Source: Nostoc sp. UCD121 (lineage in GTDB: Bacteria; Cyanobacteriota; Cyanobacteriia; Cyanobacteriales; Nostocaceae). From it: a DNA stretch of 62,882 nt. The DNA lies in NCBI RefSeq assembly GCF_014222285.1, contig NZ_JACKZS010000020.1:1-62882 (forward strand), written 5' to 3'. A program made the translations under genes and the position numbers. Below the pieces are notes generated by a model, which saw only the letters and a program-made list of their open reading frames with translations, was not told where the DNA came from and searched no databases. Positions 43,225 to 52,865 of the stretch are shown here, one piece after another (positions within the stretch are counted from its first letter, which is position 1; each line of letters opens with the position of its first letter).

Positions 43225-45015
43225 ATGAAGCAATCTCTTTTGGGCGGCATCCGTACAAAGTTGATCACTTCGTTTCTGATTGTTGCTTTGATTCCGTTGC
43301 TGTTATTGTCATTTATCAACAAACAGACAACTGAAAAAGCACTAACTGACAACGCGAAACAAGCCCTATCTGCGGCGGCTAAGGAAACTGCTAACAGAAT
43401 AGATGCCTTTATTGATGGAAATCTCAATGCCGTTCGTGTAGAGGCGATTTTACCAGGTTTGGCACGCTACCTCAGCCTAACTCCAAAACAGCGAGATCAC
43501 AGTCCCGAAATGAAATTGGCGACAGAAACATTAATCCGTCTCAGTCGCAAAGATATGCTCAACATTATCTCATACTCTTTGCTCGACTTAAACGGGAAAA
43601 ATGTATTGGATACATATACAACACCGAATATTGGCAAAGATGAATCAGTTGAAGATTATTTTAAAAAACCGCTAGAAACTGGGTTATCTTTTGTTTCTAG
43701 CATGAAGCGATCGCCGACAATTCCTGACCTTATTACCCTGTTTTTTAGCAGTCCAGTTCGCAATGCCAAGGGAGATATATTGGGTGTATTGCGTGTTTCA
43801 TACAATGCGACTGTTGTTCAGCAGTTAGTAACTAGAGAAACTGAACGGGCTGGGGCAAAATCCTTTGCTATTCTTTTAGATGAACATAATATTTATCTGG
43901 CACATAGCACTACATCAGAACTGGTTTTTAAATCAATTGTCCCTCTGCCTGCCGATGTTGTAAATCAACTGCAACGTGAAGGACGTTTGCCTAATTATCC
44001 TGTCAAAGAATTGGCAACTAATGAGTCAAAACTTAAGCAAGCATTGGATAATAAACAGTCGGATTTAATTACATCTTTGTCAGCAACAGGTAATCAGGTT
44101 AATCTGATTGCGATCGCTCGTTTAAAATATAAACCTTGGTCTGTGTTGTTCGCGCAACCCCTTGCTGTTGCCCTAGCACCTGTGGAAAAGCAAATTCGTG
44201 ACGCAATGTTTCTATTTGCAATTATCGCTTCAGTAGTGACAATCATTGCTTTTGCCATTGGGCAAGTGCTAACAAAGCCAATAATTTCCCTTACCAATAT
44301 AGTTTTCCAGTTTACCGCAGGTAACTTAGATATCCGCGCCAAAATTAGCTCAAAAGACGAAATAGGTCAACTGGCAAAATCGTTTAACAATATGGCACTT
44401 CAGTTACAAACATCTTTTGAAACTCTAGAACAACGGGTACAGGAGAGAACAGCAGAGTTACTAATTGCTAAAGAAAAAGCAGAAGATGCAAATCAGAAAC
44501 TAGAACAACTGGTAAATCTAGATGGTTTGACTCAGGTGGCTAACCGTCGCTGCTTTGATGGACGACTGCAAGCAGAATGGAAACGCCTTGCACGAGAACA
44601 ACAACCCCTATCACTGATTTTATTGGATGTTGATAAATTCAAATCTTACAACGACTACTATGGGCATCTTGGAGGCGATAATTGTCTAATCAGAATAGCG
44701 CAAACAGTGCAACAGATAGTTCATCGTCCTGCTGATCTAGTAGCGCGTTACGGAGGAGAAGAATTTTCGGTACTACTCCCCAATACTGACTTAGTAGGAG
44801 CGATCAAAGTAGCAGAAAGTATTCAACAAGCAATTCACGAGCAGGCCATTCCTCATGCAAACTCTGATATCAAGGATATCGTCACACTTAGTTTGGGTAT
44901 TAGTTCTGTAATACCCACTTTGGACATCAAGCCAGATACACTCATCGCTTCAGCCGATAAAGCCCTGTACAATGCCAAACAAAAGGGGCGCGATCGCTAT
45001 TGTACATTTGGCTGA
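43225..45015 (+). CDS. dCache-HAMP-GGDEF diguanylate cyclase
   Basis: The 596-aa receptor has an N-terminal membrane helix (about 13-28), a periplasmic dCache-like domain (about 35-325) and a second helix (about 328-350). A HAMP domain follows (about 350-402, KPIISLTNIVFQFTAGNLD), then a coiled coil and a C-terminal GGDEF domain. The active site is intact (GGEEF near 511), and RPAD five residues ahead forms the inhibitory I-site. It should make c-di-GMP in response to a periplasmic ligand and be feedback-inhibited. The gene is directly downstream of the binding lipoprotein gene. Confidence 0.9.
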   Translation: MKQSLLGGIRTKLITSFLIVALIPLLLLSFINKQTTEKALTDNAKQALSAAAKETANRIDAFIDGNLNAVRVEAILPGLARYLSLTPKQRDHSPEMKLATETLIRLSRKDMLNIISYSLLDLNGKNVLDTYTTPNIGKDESVEDYFKKPLETGLSFVSSMKRSPTIPDLITLFFSSPVRNAKGDILGVLRVSYNATVVQQLVTRETERAGAKSFAILLDEHNIYLAHSTTSELVFKSIVPLPADVVNQLQREGRLPNYPVKELATNESKLKQALDNKQSDLITSLSATGNQVNLIAIARLKYKPWSVLFAQPLAVALAPVEKQIRDAMFLFAIIASVVTIIAFAIGQVLTKPIISLTNIVFQFTAGNLDIRAKISSKDEIGQLAKSFNNMALQLQTSFETLEQRVQERTAELLIAKEKAEDANQKLEQLVNLDGLTQVANRRCFDGRLQAEWKRLAREQQPLSLILLDVDKFKSYNDYYGHLGGDNCLIRIAQTVQQIVHRPADLVARYGGEEFSVLLPNTDLVGAIKVAESIQQAIHEQAIPHANSDIKDIVTLSLGISSVIPTLDIKPDTLIASADKALYNAKQKGRDRYCTFG

Positions 45016-45140
45016 TTTACTTCCATTGATACCCAGTGTTAGCAGGTTCTAGCAGCGATCGCTCCACGTGTGGTTATTGAAATCAAAGATTTTTGACGCG
45101 TTGGCGCAGCCCAACCTAGGCATCGCTGTATACAAAAACT

Positions 45141-46040
45141 CTATTCTTTTTGATGATGAAACCGAATTCCTAGAAAGATGTCGTAAACAAACTCAAAAAA
45201 GTCCTTTTTCTGCAACAATCCTGAAGTTTGATAACACCCTTTTTCATCTAACAGGGGCTTCATGACATAGTATGCAGGTTGATAATTATACCAAGGAATA
45301 GAAGGCCACAAATGATGAATTAAGTGGTAATTCTGTCCCATAATCAGAATATTGAGAACTTGGTTCGGGTAGACGCGAGCATTTTTCCAGCGACCGCGCT
45401 CCGCAAAGGGACGATGGGGTAAATAGTCGAAAAATAATCCTAGTGCTATCCCCACTACAAAAGCTGGTATAAACCAAAAATTCAGAATGTAACCCAAAAA
45501 GTGGTATTGCACTGATATATAAACAATTATACCGACAATTAAGCGACTGATGAACCATTCCAATAGCTCATATTTCCGCCACAGTCGCCGTTGAAAGAAA
45601 AATACCTCGTGATACAAAAACCGCACTGCAATCAGCCACAGTGGGCCACCCGTAGAGACATAATGATCTGGGTCGTCTTCGGGATGGTTGACATGGCCAT
45701 GATGCTGTAAATGCACCCGCGTAAACACTGGAAAAGCAAAAGCTAGCATCAACGCACTGCCATGTCCTAACATCGCATTCATCACCCGGTTACGATGAGC
45801 AGATTGGTGACAAGCGTCGTGAATAACCGTCCCAGCACAATGCAACGCAATAGTGTTAACGCTAAAGCAGAGCCAGTGGGGCCATTCCCACAGCCAGTAA
45901 CCAAAGTTAGATAACACCAGCATTGCTACAGCTACCAAAAACAGCAATAGCGTGGGATTAAAATCACCAGGAGGCGCTAAAAATTCCTTTGGCGGGATTG
46001 TCAGTGGCTTTCGTGCCTCCGATGCGATCATTTCTAACAT
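45141..46040 (-). CDS. crtR: Beta-carotene hydroxylase CrtR
   Basis: The 299-aa membrane protein belongs to the fatty-acid-hydroxylase/desaturase superfamily. His boxes are visible as HDACHQSAH (first), HLQHHGHVNH (second) and HLIHHLWPSIPWYNY (third), which bind the di-iron centre. The opening MLEMIASEARKPLTIPPKEF and the length match cyanobacterial CrtR, which hydroxylates beta-carotene and related carotenoids towards zeaxanthin and myxoxanthophyll. ATG 46040 has AAGGAG very close upstream. An in-frame TTG lies at 46058. Confidence 0.9.
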   Translation of the reverse strand: MLEMIASEARKPLTIPPKEFLAPPGDFNPTLLLFLVAVAMLVLSNFGYWLWEWPHWLCFSVNTIALHCAGTVIHDACHQSAHRNRVMNAMLGHGSALMLAFAFPVFTRVHLQHHGHVNHPEDDPDHYVSTGGPLWLIAVRFLYHEVFFFQRRLWRKYELLEWFISRLIVGIIVYISVQYHFLGYILNFWFIPAFVVGIALGLFFDYLPHRPFAERGRWKNARVYPNQVLNILIMGQNYHLIHHLWPSIPWYNYQPAYYVMKPLLDEKGCYQTSGLLQKKDFFEFVYDIFLGIRFHHQKE

Positions 46041-46411
46041 TGACTCCTTCTTTATCAAACATTACGAATATACGATAAATATTACTGAAGAATAAAGTTT
46101 TGTAACCTTTTGTATAGCAATATTTATGCACAGCTTTGCATATCAGTAGATGAATAACGCTATGATTCCAGACAAGAACTTAATCTTTACTGATAAGTGG
46201 GGTATGGCAATTGGCAAAAAGTTGATGGGATAAACTCTTTCGTTGGGAGGATGGATACAAGATTGATGTACTATATCTAGTCTATCCCACAGCCCTCACT
46301 CTCCCATAAAACCTCTCTAACTGCTTATATCTATTGATATAGCAGTAACTGAAAAGGAGATGCAACTTAAGTTACGATGACTTCCCAGATAGCTCCCTCA
46401 CTTCAGCCCCT
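46041..46411. other. Intergenic gap upstream of pyk
   Basis: This 371-bp gap separates crtR and pyk and holds both divergent promoters. No operator-like repeat or sRNA signal is obvious. Confidence 0.35.
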
Positions 46412-48181
46412 ATGCAATTAAGAGATTCTCTGCGCCGGACAAAAATTGTCGCTACTATCGGCCCCGCCACTAGCAGTCCTGAAATGCTCAAGGCGATTAT
46501 TGAAGCGGGAGCCACGACGCTGCGGCTAAACTTCTCCCACGGAACTCATGCCGACCATCAGCGTAGTATTCGCTTAATTCGGCAAACCGCTTTTGAATTA
46601 AATCAGCCAGTGGCCATTCTCCAAGACTTGCAGGGCCCAAAAATTCGCTTGGGGAAGTTTGACAACGGGTCTATAGTTTTGGCAAAAGGCGATCGCTTCA
46701 CCTTGACAAACCGTCCGGTGGTAGGCACGCAGGAAATTAGCTGCGTCACCTACGATTATTTAGCCGAAGAAGTCCCCGTTGGTGCAAAAATCCTCCTCGA
46801 TGATGGACGAGTAGAAATGGTCGTGGAGGAGATTAACCGAGAAAAAGGTGATTTGCATTGTCGCATCACCGTGCCTGGTAAACTTTCTAACAATAAAGGT
46901 GTAAACTTTCCCGGCGTTTACCTGTCAATTAAGGCAATGACCGACAAAGACCGAGAGGATCTGATGTTTGGTCTAGATCAAGGTGTAGATTGGGTGGCAC
47001 TTTCCTTTGTCCGCAATCCGCAGGACATGATCGAAATTAAAGAACTAATTTCCAGCACGGGCAAACAAGTGCCAGTGGTTGCCAAAATTGAAAAACATGA
47101 AGCCATTGAACAAATGGAGGCAGTTCTGGCTTTATGTGATGGCGTGATGGTTGCCAGAGGCGACTTAGGCGTAGAATTGCCAGCAGAAGATGTTCCAGTA
47201 CTCCAAAAGCGGCTAATTGCTACGGCAAATCGTTTGGGGATTCCCATCATCACTGCCACCCAGATGTTAGACAGCATGGTGAGCAATCCTCGTCCTACTC
47301 GCGCGGAAGTGTCAGATGTGGCAAACGCGATTTTAGACGGCACAGACGCGGTGATGCTCTCCAACGAAACTGCTGTGGGTAGCTTCCCTGTAGAAGCAGT
47401 AGCGACAATGGCGCGGATTGCCGAGCGGATGGAGCAAGAAGAAGCCCAACACTTAAACTTGCGTTCCGTGAGAGATGCTAGGCGCTCCATTCCTAATGCG
47501 ATTAGTCAAGCTGTAGGTCAAATTGCCGAACAACTAGGTGCAGCGGCAATTATGACCCTAACGCAAACTGGGGCAACTGCTCGCAATGTCTCTAAATTCC
47601 GTCCCAATACACCGATTTTGGCTGTTACCCCCCATGTGAATGTAGCGCGGCAGCTACAAATGGTGTGGGGAGTAAAACCGCTATTGGTGCTAGGATTACC
47701 TTCCACTGGTCAGACATTCCAAGCTGCGATTAATGTGGCTCAGGAGTTGAAGTTACTCTCTGAGGGTGATTTAGTAGTGATGACTGCTGGCACACTCCAG
47801 GGAATTTCTGGCTCCACAGATTTGATTAAGGTTGAGGTGGTGACAGCGGTACTAGGTCATGGAATTGGATTAGGACAAGGTTTAGTGAGTGGTCGCGCAC
47901 GGGTAGCTAATACTGGCATGGATGTTAGTAACTTTAATCCTGGAGACATATTAGTTGCACCGCGCACTAGTGCTGATTTTGTTGAGGCTATTAGGAAATC
48001 TGCCGGGATTATTACGGAAGAGGAAAGTCTCACAAGTCACGCGGCGGTGATTGGCTTACGTCTCGGTGTACCAGTGATTGTTGGCGTGAAGCAGGCAACG
48101 CAAGTGATTCGAGATGGAGCGATTATAACGCTGGATCTGCAACGGGGTTTGATTTACTCTGGGGCACTGAGAACGCCTTAG
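46412..48181 (+). CDS. pyk: Pyruvate kinase
   Basis: The 589-aa enzyme shows the N-terminal TKIVATIGPATSSPEMLKAIIEAGATTLRLNFSHG, the MVARGDLGVELP segment (about 248-259) and the MLDSMVSNPRPTRAEVSDVANAI region. It is longer than the usual 470-aa enzyme because of a C-terminal PEP-utiliser mobile domain (LVAPRTSADFVEAIRKSAGIITEEESLTSHAAVIGLRLG, about 508-550). It converts phosphoenolpyruvate and ADP to pyruvate and ATP in glycolysis. Confidence 0.95.
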   Translation: MQLRDSLRRTKIVATIGPATSSPEMLKAIIEAGATTLRLNFSHGTHADHQRSIRLIRQTAFELNQPVAILQDLQGPKIRLGKFDNGSIVLAKGDRFTLTNRPVVGTQEISCVTYDYLAEEVPVGAKILLDDGRVEMVVEEINREKGDLHCRITVPGKLSNNKGVNFPGVYLSIKAMTDKDREDLMFGLDQGVDWVALSFVRNPQDMIEIKELISSTGKQVPVVAKIEKHEAIEQMEAVLALCDGVMVARGDLGVELPAEDVPVLQKRLIATANRLGIPIITATQMLDSMVSNPRPTRAEVSDVANAILDGTDAVMLSNETAVGSFPVEAVATMARIAERMEQEEAQHLNLRSVRDARRSIPNAISQAVGQIAEQLGAAAIMTLTQTGATARNVSKFRPNTPILAVTPHVNVARQLQMVWGVKPLLVLGLPSTGQTFQAAINVAQELKLLSEGDLVVMTAGTLQGISGSTDLIKVEVVTAVLGHGIGLGQGLVSGRARVANTGMDVSNFNPGDILVAPRTSADFVEAIRKSAGIITEEESLTSHAAVIGLRLGVPVIVGVKQATQVIRDGAIITLDLQRGLIYSGALRTP

Positions 48182-48287
48182 AAGTGGGGAATGGGGAAGA
48201 AGCAGGGGGGCAGGGAGCAGAGGGCAAGGGAGAGAAGAATTAATAACCAATAACCCAATGCCCAATGCCCCATGCCCAATCCCTTTA
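48182..48287. repeat. Low-complexity spacer
   Basis: GGGGAATGGGGAAG and CAATGCCCAATGCCCC units fill the short gap between pyk and the convergent M61 gene, with opposite-strand character. Confidence 0.65.
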
Positions 48288-50069
48288 TCAAACAGTTGCG
48301 ATCGCAACTCCAAGCCATCCAGCAAAGTTTTTTTGCTGTGTGGAGTCAGGATGATCAACAGGTTTTACGTGATATCGAGTAGGATGTGGTGACGCGAGGG
48401 TAATGGAATAAGTACGCAGTTCGTCTTGGTGGAAAACTGTGATTTGGATGGTATCGTTTGCTTGGTAATCTTTCAGGCGATCGCTTAAACTACTCGCCGT
48501 TACCTTAATCCCGTCAATTGCTAACAACTCATCACCTGCATCAATTCCCCCTATTTGTGCAGGTGAATCAGTTTCCACAAACTTAATCATCTCCCGCCCA
48601 TTCTCTGTATTTATTCTCACACCCAGGTAAGGTTCTTCCTGCTGTTCAGCTACCAACTGCAAACCAAAGGGTTCTAAATACTGATTGAAAGGTAAATCAT
48701 CAGTACTATCAATGTAGCGTTTAAAGAAATCAGTCAAATCGATTCCGGCGACAGATTCTATAACTTCCTGCAACTGTTCTGGAGTATAGCCAATTTCATC
48801 TTTCCCAAACAGCTGCCACATTTTCAGCATCACGTCATTGAGGGAACGCTGATTGTCGTGAGTGGAGCGAATCTGTAAATCAAGCAACAACGATACCATT
48901 TCTCCCTTTAAATAGTAGGAAATTTGGGAATTACCGCTATTTGCATCGGGGCGATAAAGTTTTATCCAGGCATCAAAACTCGACTCGGAAACGGGTTGCA
49001 CCTTGCGCCCTGGTGTCATTTCATATCTGGTAATTTCTTTGCTCAAATTATTCAAATATGATTTAACATCATAAATTCCCGCCCGCAAAGGAATTAACAA
49101 ATCATAGTAACTAGTAGTACCTTCACAAAACCATAATGATGATGTGTAGTTTTCCTGGTCATAATCAAAAACCTCTAATGCTTTTGGGCGAATTCGTTTG
49201 ACATTCCACAAGTGAAAGAACTCGTGTGCAACTAATTGCATAAAGCGATCGTATTTTTCCTGAGCGCGAAACCCAAAACGCTGGTAAATTAAGGAGCAAG
49301 AGTTTTTATGCTCCAAACCGCCAAAAGCTTGGCTAAATAAATGTAGCAGAAACACATATCGTTCATAAGGCAAACCGCCGAACATCTGCGCTTCTACTTC
49401 AATAATTTTTTGGATATCAGCAATCAATTGCTGAACTTGGTAATTACCTTTCCCCCAAATAGCCAGTTCATGGGGTTTTCCCAAGACCTCAAATTTATAA
49501 AATTGATGGCTACCAATCTCAAAGGGAGTATCCACCAAAGTATCAAAATCGCTAGCCAAGAAAGTATTTGTTTCCTCACCTACGGGAGGTAGAGCAGTTG
49601 TTACCTGCCATTCTGGGTATGGTGGTACGATGGTAACGCGAATGGGTTGCTTATCCCAGCCCGGTAATCTAAAAAATAGTGCTGCACCATTGAAATAACC
49701 GTGGGTAGCATCCAAGTGATTTGTCCGTACCGATAGCTCATTGGCAAAAATGCGGTAACGTACAGTTAATTCTGAAACACCTGTTTTGTCTACCTGCCAG
49801 TGATTTTTACTGATTTTCCGCCAAGGTAAAGGCTTATCCTCTGCAAAAGCTACAAAATCCTGTAAATTCTTGGCATATTCTCGAACTAAGTAGGAACCGG
49901 GTGTCCATACCGGCAATTTTAAATCGAGAATCGGCGAGGGGTAATCGACAATGCGTAAAGTCACCTCAAACAGATGGGTTTCTGGTTGAGGCATTGCTAC
50001 TAGGTAATGAATTGTCGGGCCAGTTTCCTGGATATATGCGTTGGGACGAGTTGCTGTTGCTTCAGTCAT
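48288..50069 (-). CDS. M61 family metallopeptidase with PDZ domain
   Basis: The 593-aa protein has the M61 glycyl-aminopeptidase architecture. It has an N-terminal beta domain (VTLRIVDYPSPILDLKLPVWTPGSYLVREYAKNLQ), the zinc motif HEFFHLWNVKR near residue 280 with FCEGTTSYY downstream (metal-binding Glu), and a C-terminal PDZ domain (about 495-570, GVRINTENGREMIKFVETDSPAQIGGIDAGDELLAIDG). No signal peptide is evident. It likely trims peptides from the N-terminus. Substrates are unknown. Confidence 0.88.
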   Translation of the reverse strand: MTEATATRPNAYIQETGPTIHYLVAMPQPETHLFEVTLRIVDYPSPILDLKLPVWTPGSYLVREYAKNLQDFVAFAEDKPLPWRKISKNHWQVDKTGVSELTVRYRIFANELSVRTNHLDATHGYFNGAALFFRLPGWDKQPIRVTIVPPYPEWQVTTALPPVGEETNTFLASDFDTLVDTPFEIGSHQFYKFEVLGKPHELAIWGKGNYQVQQLIADIQKIIEVEAQMFGGLPYERYVFLLHLFSQAFGGLEHKNSCSLIYQRFGFRAQEKYDRFMQLVAHEFFHLWNVKRIRPKALEVFDYDQENYTSSLWFCEGTTSYYDLLIPLRAGIYDVKSYLNNLSKEITRYEMTPGRKVQPVSESSFDAWIKLYRPDANSGNSQISYYLKGEMVSLLLDLQIRSTHDNQRSLNDVMLKMWQLFGKDEIGYTPEQLQEVIESVAGIDLTDFFKRYIDSTDDLPFNQYLEPFGLQLVAEQQEEPYLGVRINTENGREMIKFVETDSPAQIGGIDAGDELLAIDGIKVTASSLSDRLKDYQANDTIQITVFHQDELRTYSITLASPHPTRYHVKPVDHPDSTQQKNFAGWLGVAIATV

Positions 50070-50246
50070 CTTGGTGCTGAGTTAATAATCGATAGGTAAT
50101 TTCTCTCATGATGACAAATTTGCATGTTAAGTTTCGCGTTTTATTGGCTGCGGTAGTTAAAACCTAGTTTATTTCTCACTTTGCAGGCGATCGCCTGCTG
50201 CCAAAGCAATCTTTGCAACTTCCAAAATATTTGTATTAATTTTCAC

Positions 50247-50375
50247 TGGTTGCGTTGGTGGGATTTGCAAGGTAATTTATTGTTGACTGGTGAGGAAAGA
50301 GCCGAACAGGAAAGACAAAGAGCCCATCGCCTAACTACCCAATTGCGATCGCTCGGTGTTGAAGCGGAAGTTTGA
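50247..50375 (+). pseudogene. Tail fragment of a Uma2-family gene
   Basis: Codons from 50247 to the stop at 50373-50375 encode WLRWWDLQGNLLLTGEERAE, then a short coiled tail ending LRSLGVEAEV. This is the same C-terminal end as in the gene at 52866-53468 (start of homology about 53361). The upstream frame is unrelated, so only the last 42 codons remain. It is the relic of a Uma2-family (putative PD-(D/E)XK-like) gene. Confidence 0.7.
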
Positions 50376-50474
50376 GTATTTGGTTTAAGGGTGCGATCGC
50401 TCTAATGTTACTGGAGGCGATCGCACCAATTTTTGATTTGCCTGGGGAACGTAAACAAGTAATAGACTAGTTAC

Positions 50475-50502
50475 ATAGAGGCGCGAAATTTCGCGTCTCT
50501 AT
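50475..50502. repeat. Palindrome of the GTAGAGA family
   Basis: ATAGAGGCGCGAAA (50475-50488) is followed directly by TTTCGCGTCTCTAT (50489-50502), complementary except for one G-T wobble position. Confidence 0.8.
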
Positions 50503-50625
50503 TATTTGGGGAAATAGTAGGATTGAAATACGCTAGTAAAAAAGTCCCATTTGCTGATGTAGTAAAACCAAGCATTACTAATAACTAAGTGAACAAACAA
50601 GTGTTAATACTAAGGAATAAGCGCT

Positions 50626-51744
50626 GTGACAGATTTGAGTAACTACAACCCAGAATTAGCTGATGAAGAAGACAATGATGAAGAACAAGAAGAAAAAGTT
50701 ACATTTCAGTATGACCCTGAGAAAATCAATATTGTTACAAGGGAGCCAACTATTGAGCAATTACTCAGAAGAATTAACGAAGATGCCCTTGATTTAGCAC
50801 CTGAATTTCAACGACAAGCAAATATATGGACTCTAGAAGCAAAAGGTAAATTAATTGAATCTATTCTAATTAGAATTCCATTGCCTGCTTTTTATATTGA
50901 TGCTACAAATGAAGATGAATGGGTAGTTGTAGATGGCTTACAAAGATTGTCTGCACTCAAACATTTTGTTATTGATAAAAGTCTTAAACTAGTTGGATTA
51001 GAATACCTGAAAGAGCTTAATAATAAAACCTATGAAGAATTAGAGCGCAGATATCAACGTCGGATATTAGAAACTCAAGTTACAGTATATTTAATTGAAA
51101 AAGGCACACCTTTGGAAGTTAAGTATAATATCTTCAAACGTATCAATACAGGAGGTGTACGTCTTTCAAATCAGGAACTACGACATGCTTTGAATCCTGG
51201 GCAAGCTACAAAACTTTTGGCTAATCTAGCTTCTTTACCAGAGTTTAAACGTGTTGTTAATCTTACCCCAGATAAAAAAAAGAGAATGGATGATAGAGAG
51301 TTTGTTCTAGGATTTATTGCTTTTTATTTAATTTCTTATAAAGAGTATCAAGATGAAACTAGAGATTCTTTTTTAAGTAAAGCTTTATTTAAGGTAAATA
51401 GTCTTTGTCAGGAAGAAATACAAAGTTTAGAAGAAATGTTTAAAAAATCAATGAGTGCAGCATTTGATATTTTTAATAATAACGCTTTTCGTAAAATCTC
51501 TAAGAAAAATAAAAGAAAATTTCCACTCAATAAATCTTTGTTTGAAGTTTGGTCTGTGAATCTTGCAAAGCTCGATATTCAAAATATTGAAATATTAAAA
51601 GAGAGAAAAAAAGAACTAATAGATACTTTTGTTAAATATGTAGACAACGATACAGAATTTCTAGTATCAATATCTCAAGCAGCAAACAAAATAGAGCATA
51701 GATTTGAAACAGTTGAAAAAATCATCCAAGAAGTATTATTATGA
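50626..51744 (+). CDS. DUF262 (ParB/GmrS-like) protein
   Basis: The 372-aa protein has a DUF262 domain. TIEQLLRRINEDALDLAPEFQRQANIW is near 44-70, and VVVDGLQRLSAL near 103-114 is the DGxQR catalytic motif, as in GmrS-type nucleotide-hydrolysing defence proteins. A helical C-terminal half lacks the DUF1524 HNH nuclease domain of GmrSD. Start is GTG at 50626 with AAGGAATAA upstream. The codon composition is strikingly AT-rich compared with the neighbours. It overlaps the AAA gene by 4 bp (ATGA), so the two should be translated together. Confidence 0.8.
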   Translation: MTDLSNYNPELADEEDNDEEQEEKVTFQYDPEKINIVTREPTIEQLLRRINEDALDLAPEFQRQANIWTLEAKGKLIESILIRIPLPAFYIDATNEDEWVVVDGLQRLSALKHFVIDKSLKLVGLEYLKELNNKTYEELERRYQRRILETQVTVYLIEKGTPLEVKYNIFKRINTGGVRLSNQELRHALNPGQATKLLANLASLPEFKRVVNLTPDKKKRMDDREFVLGFIAFYLISYKEYQDETRDSFLSKALFKVNSLCQEEIQSLEEMFKKSMSAAFDIFNNNAFRKISKKNKRKFPLNKSLFEVWSVNLAKLDIQNIEILKERKKELIDTFVKYVDNDTEFLVSISQAANKIEHRFETVEKIIQEVLL

Positions 51745-52862
51745 TTAATTCTCTAAGATTGACCAATTACAAAGCGTTTGAAAATCAGTTAATTGAATTT
51801 AAGCCACTAACTTTACTTTCTGGTCTAAATAGTACGGGAAAATCTTCTGTACTACAATCGCTACTTTTGCTGCGCCAATCTTATCAACAAGAATTATTGC
51901 CAAATGTCGGTTTAGCATTGAATGGTGAATTAGTACGCATTGGTACTGCTCAAGATGCATTTTGTGAAAGAGCCAAAGAGGATTATCTTGGTTTCGAGAT
52001 TATTTGGAATGATAAAAAAAAAGGGATTTGGCGTTTTAGCTATGACCCAATTAAGACAGGTGCAGATGTTTTAAATAATTTAGATTCTAAATTACCAATT
52101 GAGAATGTCTATAAATTAAGTCCTTTCAATAGAAGATTTCACTATTTACAGGCTGAACGTCTCGGGCCACGAACATCTTATGATATGTCAGATTATCAAG
52201 CAAGGCGACTAGGACAGTTAGGTAGTAAGGGTGAATATACTGCACATTTTTTAGCAATTAATCAAGATAAAGATGTTCTTCAAACTAAACTAAGACATCC
52301 GATGGCAAAATCTAACGCCCTTAGTAGCCAGGTTGAAGGATGGATGAGAGAAGTTAGTCCTGGTACAAGGATTAAAATTAACTCAAATTCAGATATCGGT
52401 TTGATGAGTTTACAATATTTTTATGGGGATAGTAACCCCTATCGGACTACTAATGTCGGATTTGGAATTAGTTACACATTACCGATTATCGTAGCAGTTT
52501 TATCATCTTCTCCGGGTACACTAATTATAATTGAAAATCCAGAGGCACATCTACATCCTAAAGGGCAAGTCAAGATGGGTGAATTATTATCGCTTGCAGC
52601 TAGTTGTGGAATTCAAATAGTAATAGAAACTCATAGTGATCATGTTTTAAATGGTATTCGTCTTGCTGTTCATGGGGGAAAAATTAAGCCGTATGATGTT
52701 CAGCTACATTATTTTCAGCGACAAGAAAAAGAAGGACAACCTGTTACAGAAGTAGTATCTCCACATATTGATCGCAATGGAAGAATTGATAAATGGCCTG
52801 ATGGTTTCTTCGATGAATGGGAAAAAAGTTTAGATGTTTTACTTGAGCCTGCGGGAGAGTAA
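51741..52862 (+). CDS. AAA ATPase with DUF3696 (OLD-like)
   Basis: The 373-aa protein has Walker A GLNSTGKS at 28-35, an ABC/OLD-like IIIENPEAHLHPKGQVKMGELL segment (Walker B, about 255-276), ETHSDHVLNGIRLAV (switch His) and a C-terminal DUF3696 domain (HYFQRQEKEGQPVTEVVSPHIDRNGRIDKWPDGFFDEW). No TOPRIM nuclease domain follows. Proteins of this type pair with DUF262 proteins in predicted defence modules. It starts inside the stop of the previous gene, and the third gene begins 3 bp after its stop. Confidence 0.85.
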   Translation: MINSLRLTNYKAFENQLIEFKPLTLLSGLNSTGKSSVLQSLLLLRQSYQQELLPNVGLALNGELVRIGTAQDAFCERAKEDYLGFEIIWNDKKKGIWRFSYDPIKTGADVLNNLDSKLPIENVYKLSPFNRRFHYLQAERLGPRTSYDMSDYQARRLGQLGSKGEYTAHFLAINQDKDVLQTKLRHPMAKSNALSSQVEGWMREVSPGTRIKINSNSDIGLMSLQYFYGDSNPYRTTNVGFGISYTLPIIVAVLSSSPGTLIIIENPEAHLHPKGQVKMGELLSLAASCGIQIVIETHSDHVLNGIRLAVHGGKIKPYDVQLHYFQRQEKEGQPVTEVVSPHIDRNGRIDKWPDGFFDEWEKSLDVLLEPAGE

Positions 52863-52865
52863 AAG

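Larger units (their letters stand above)
50070..50625. other. Gap with Uma2 tail fragment and a palindrome
   Basis: The 556-bp gap carries the Uma2 fragment 50247-50375 and a palindrome at 50475-50502. The rest is non-coding with HIP1-type octamers (for example near 50396 and 50418). Confidence 0.5.

Noticed and set aside
45068..45265. 65-codon plus-strand ORF at the end of crtR
   Set aside because: Most of it is the antisense of the crtR coding region; no SD and no recognisable protein.
50181..50375. 64-codon ORF as a real small gene
   Set aside because: Only the last 42 codons are protein-like and they are the tail of a Uma2 protein; the first part is unrelated and lacks an SD.
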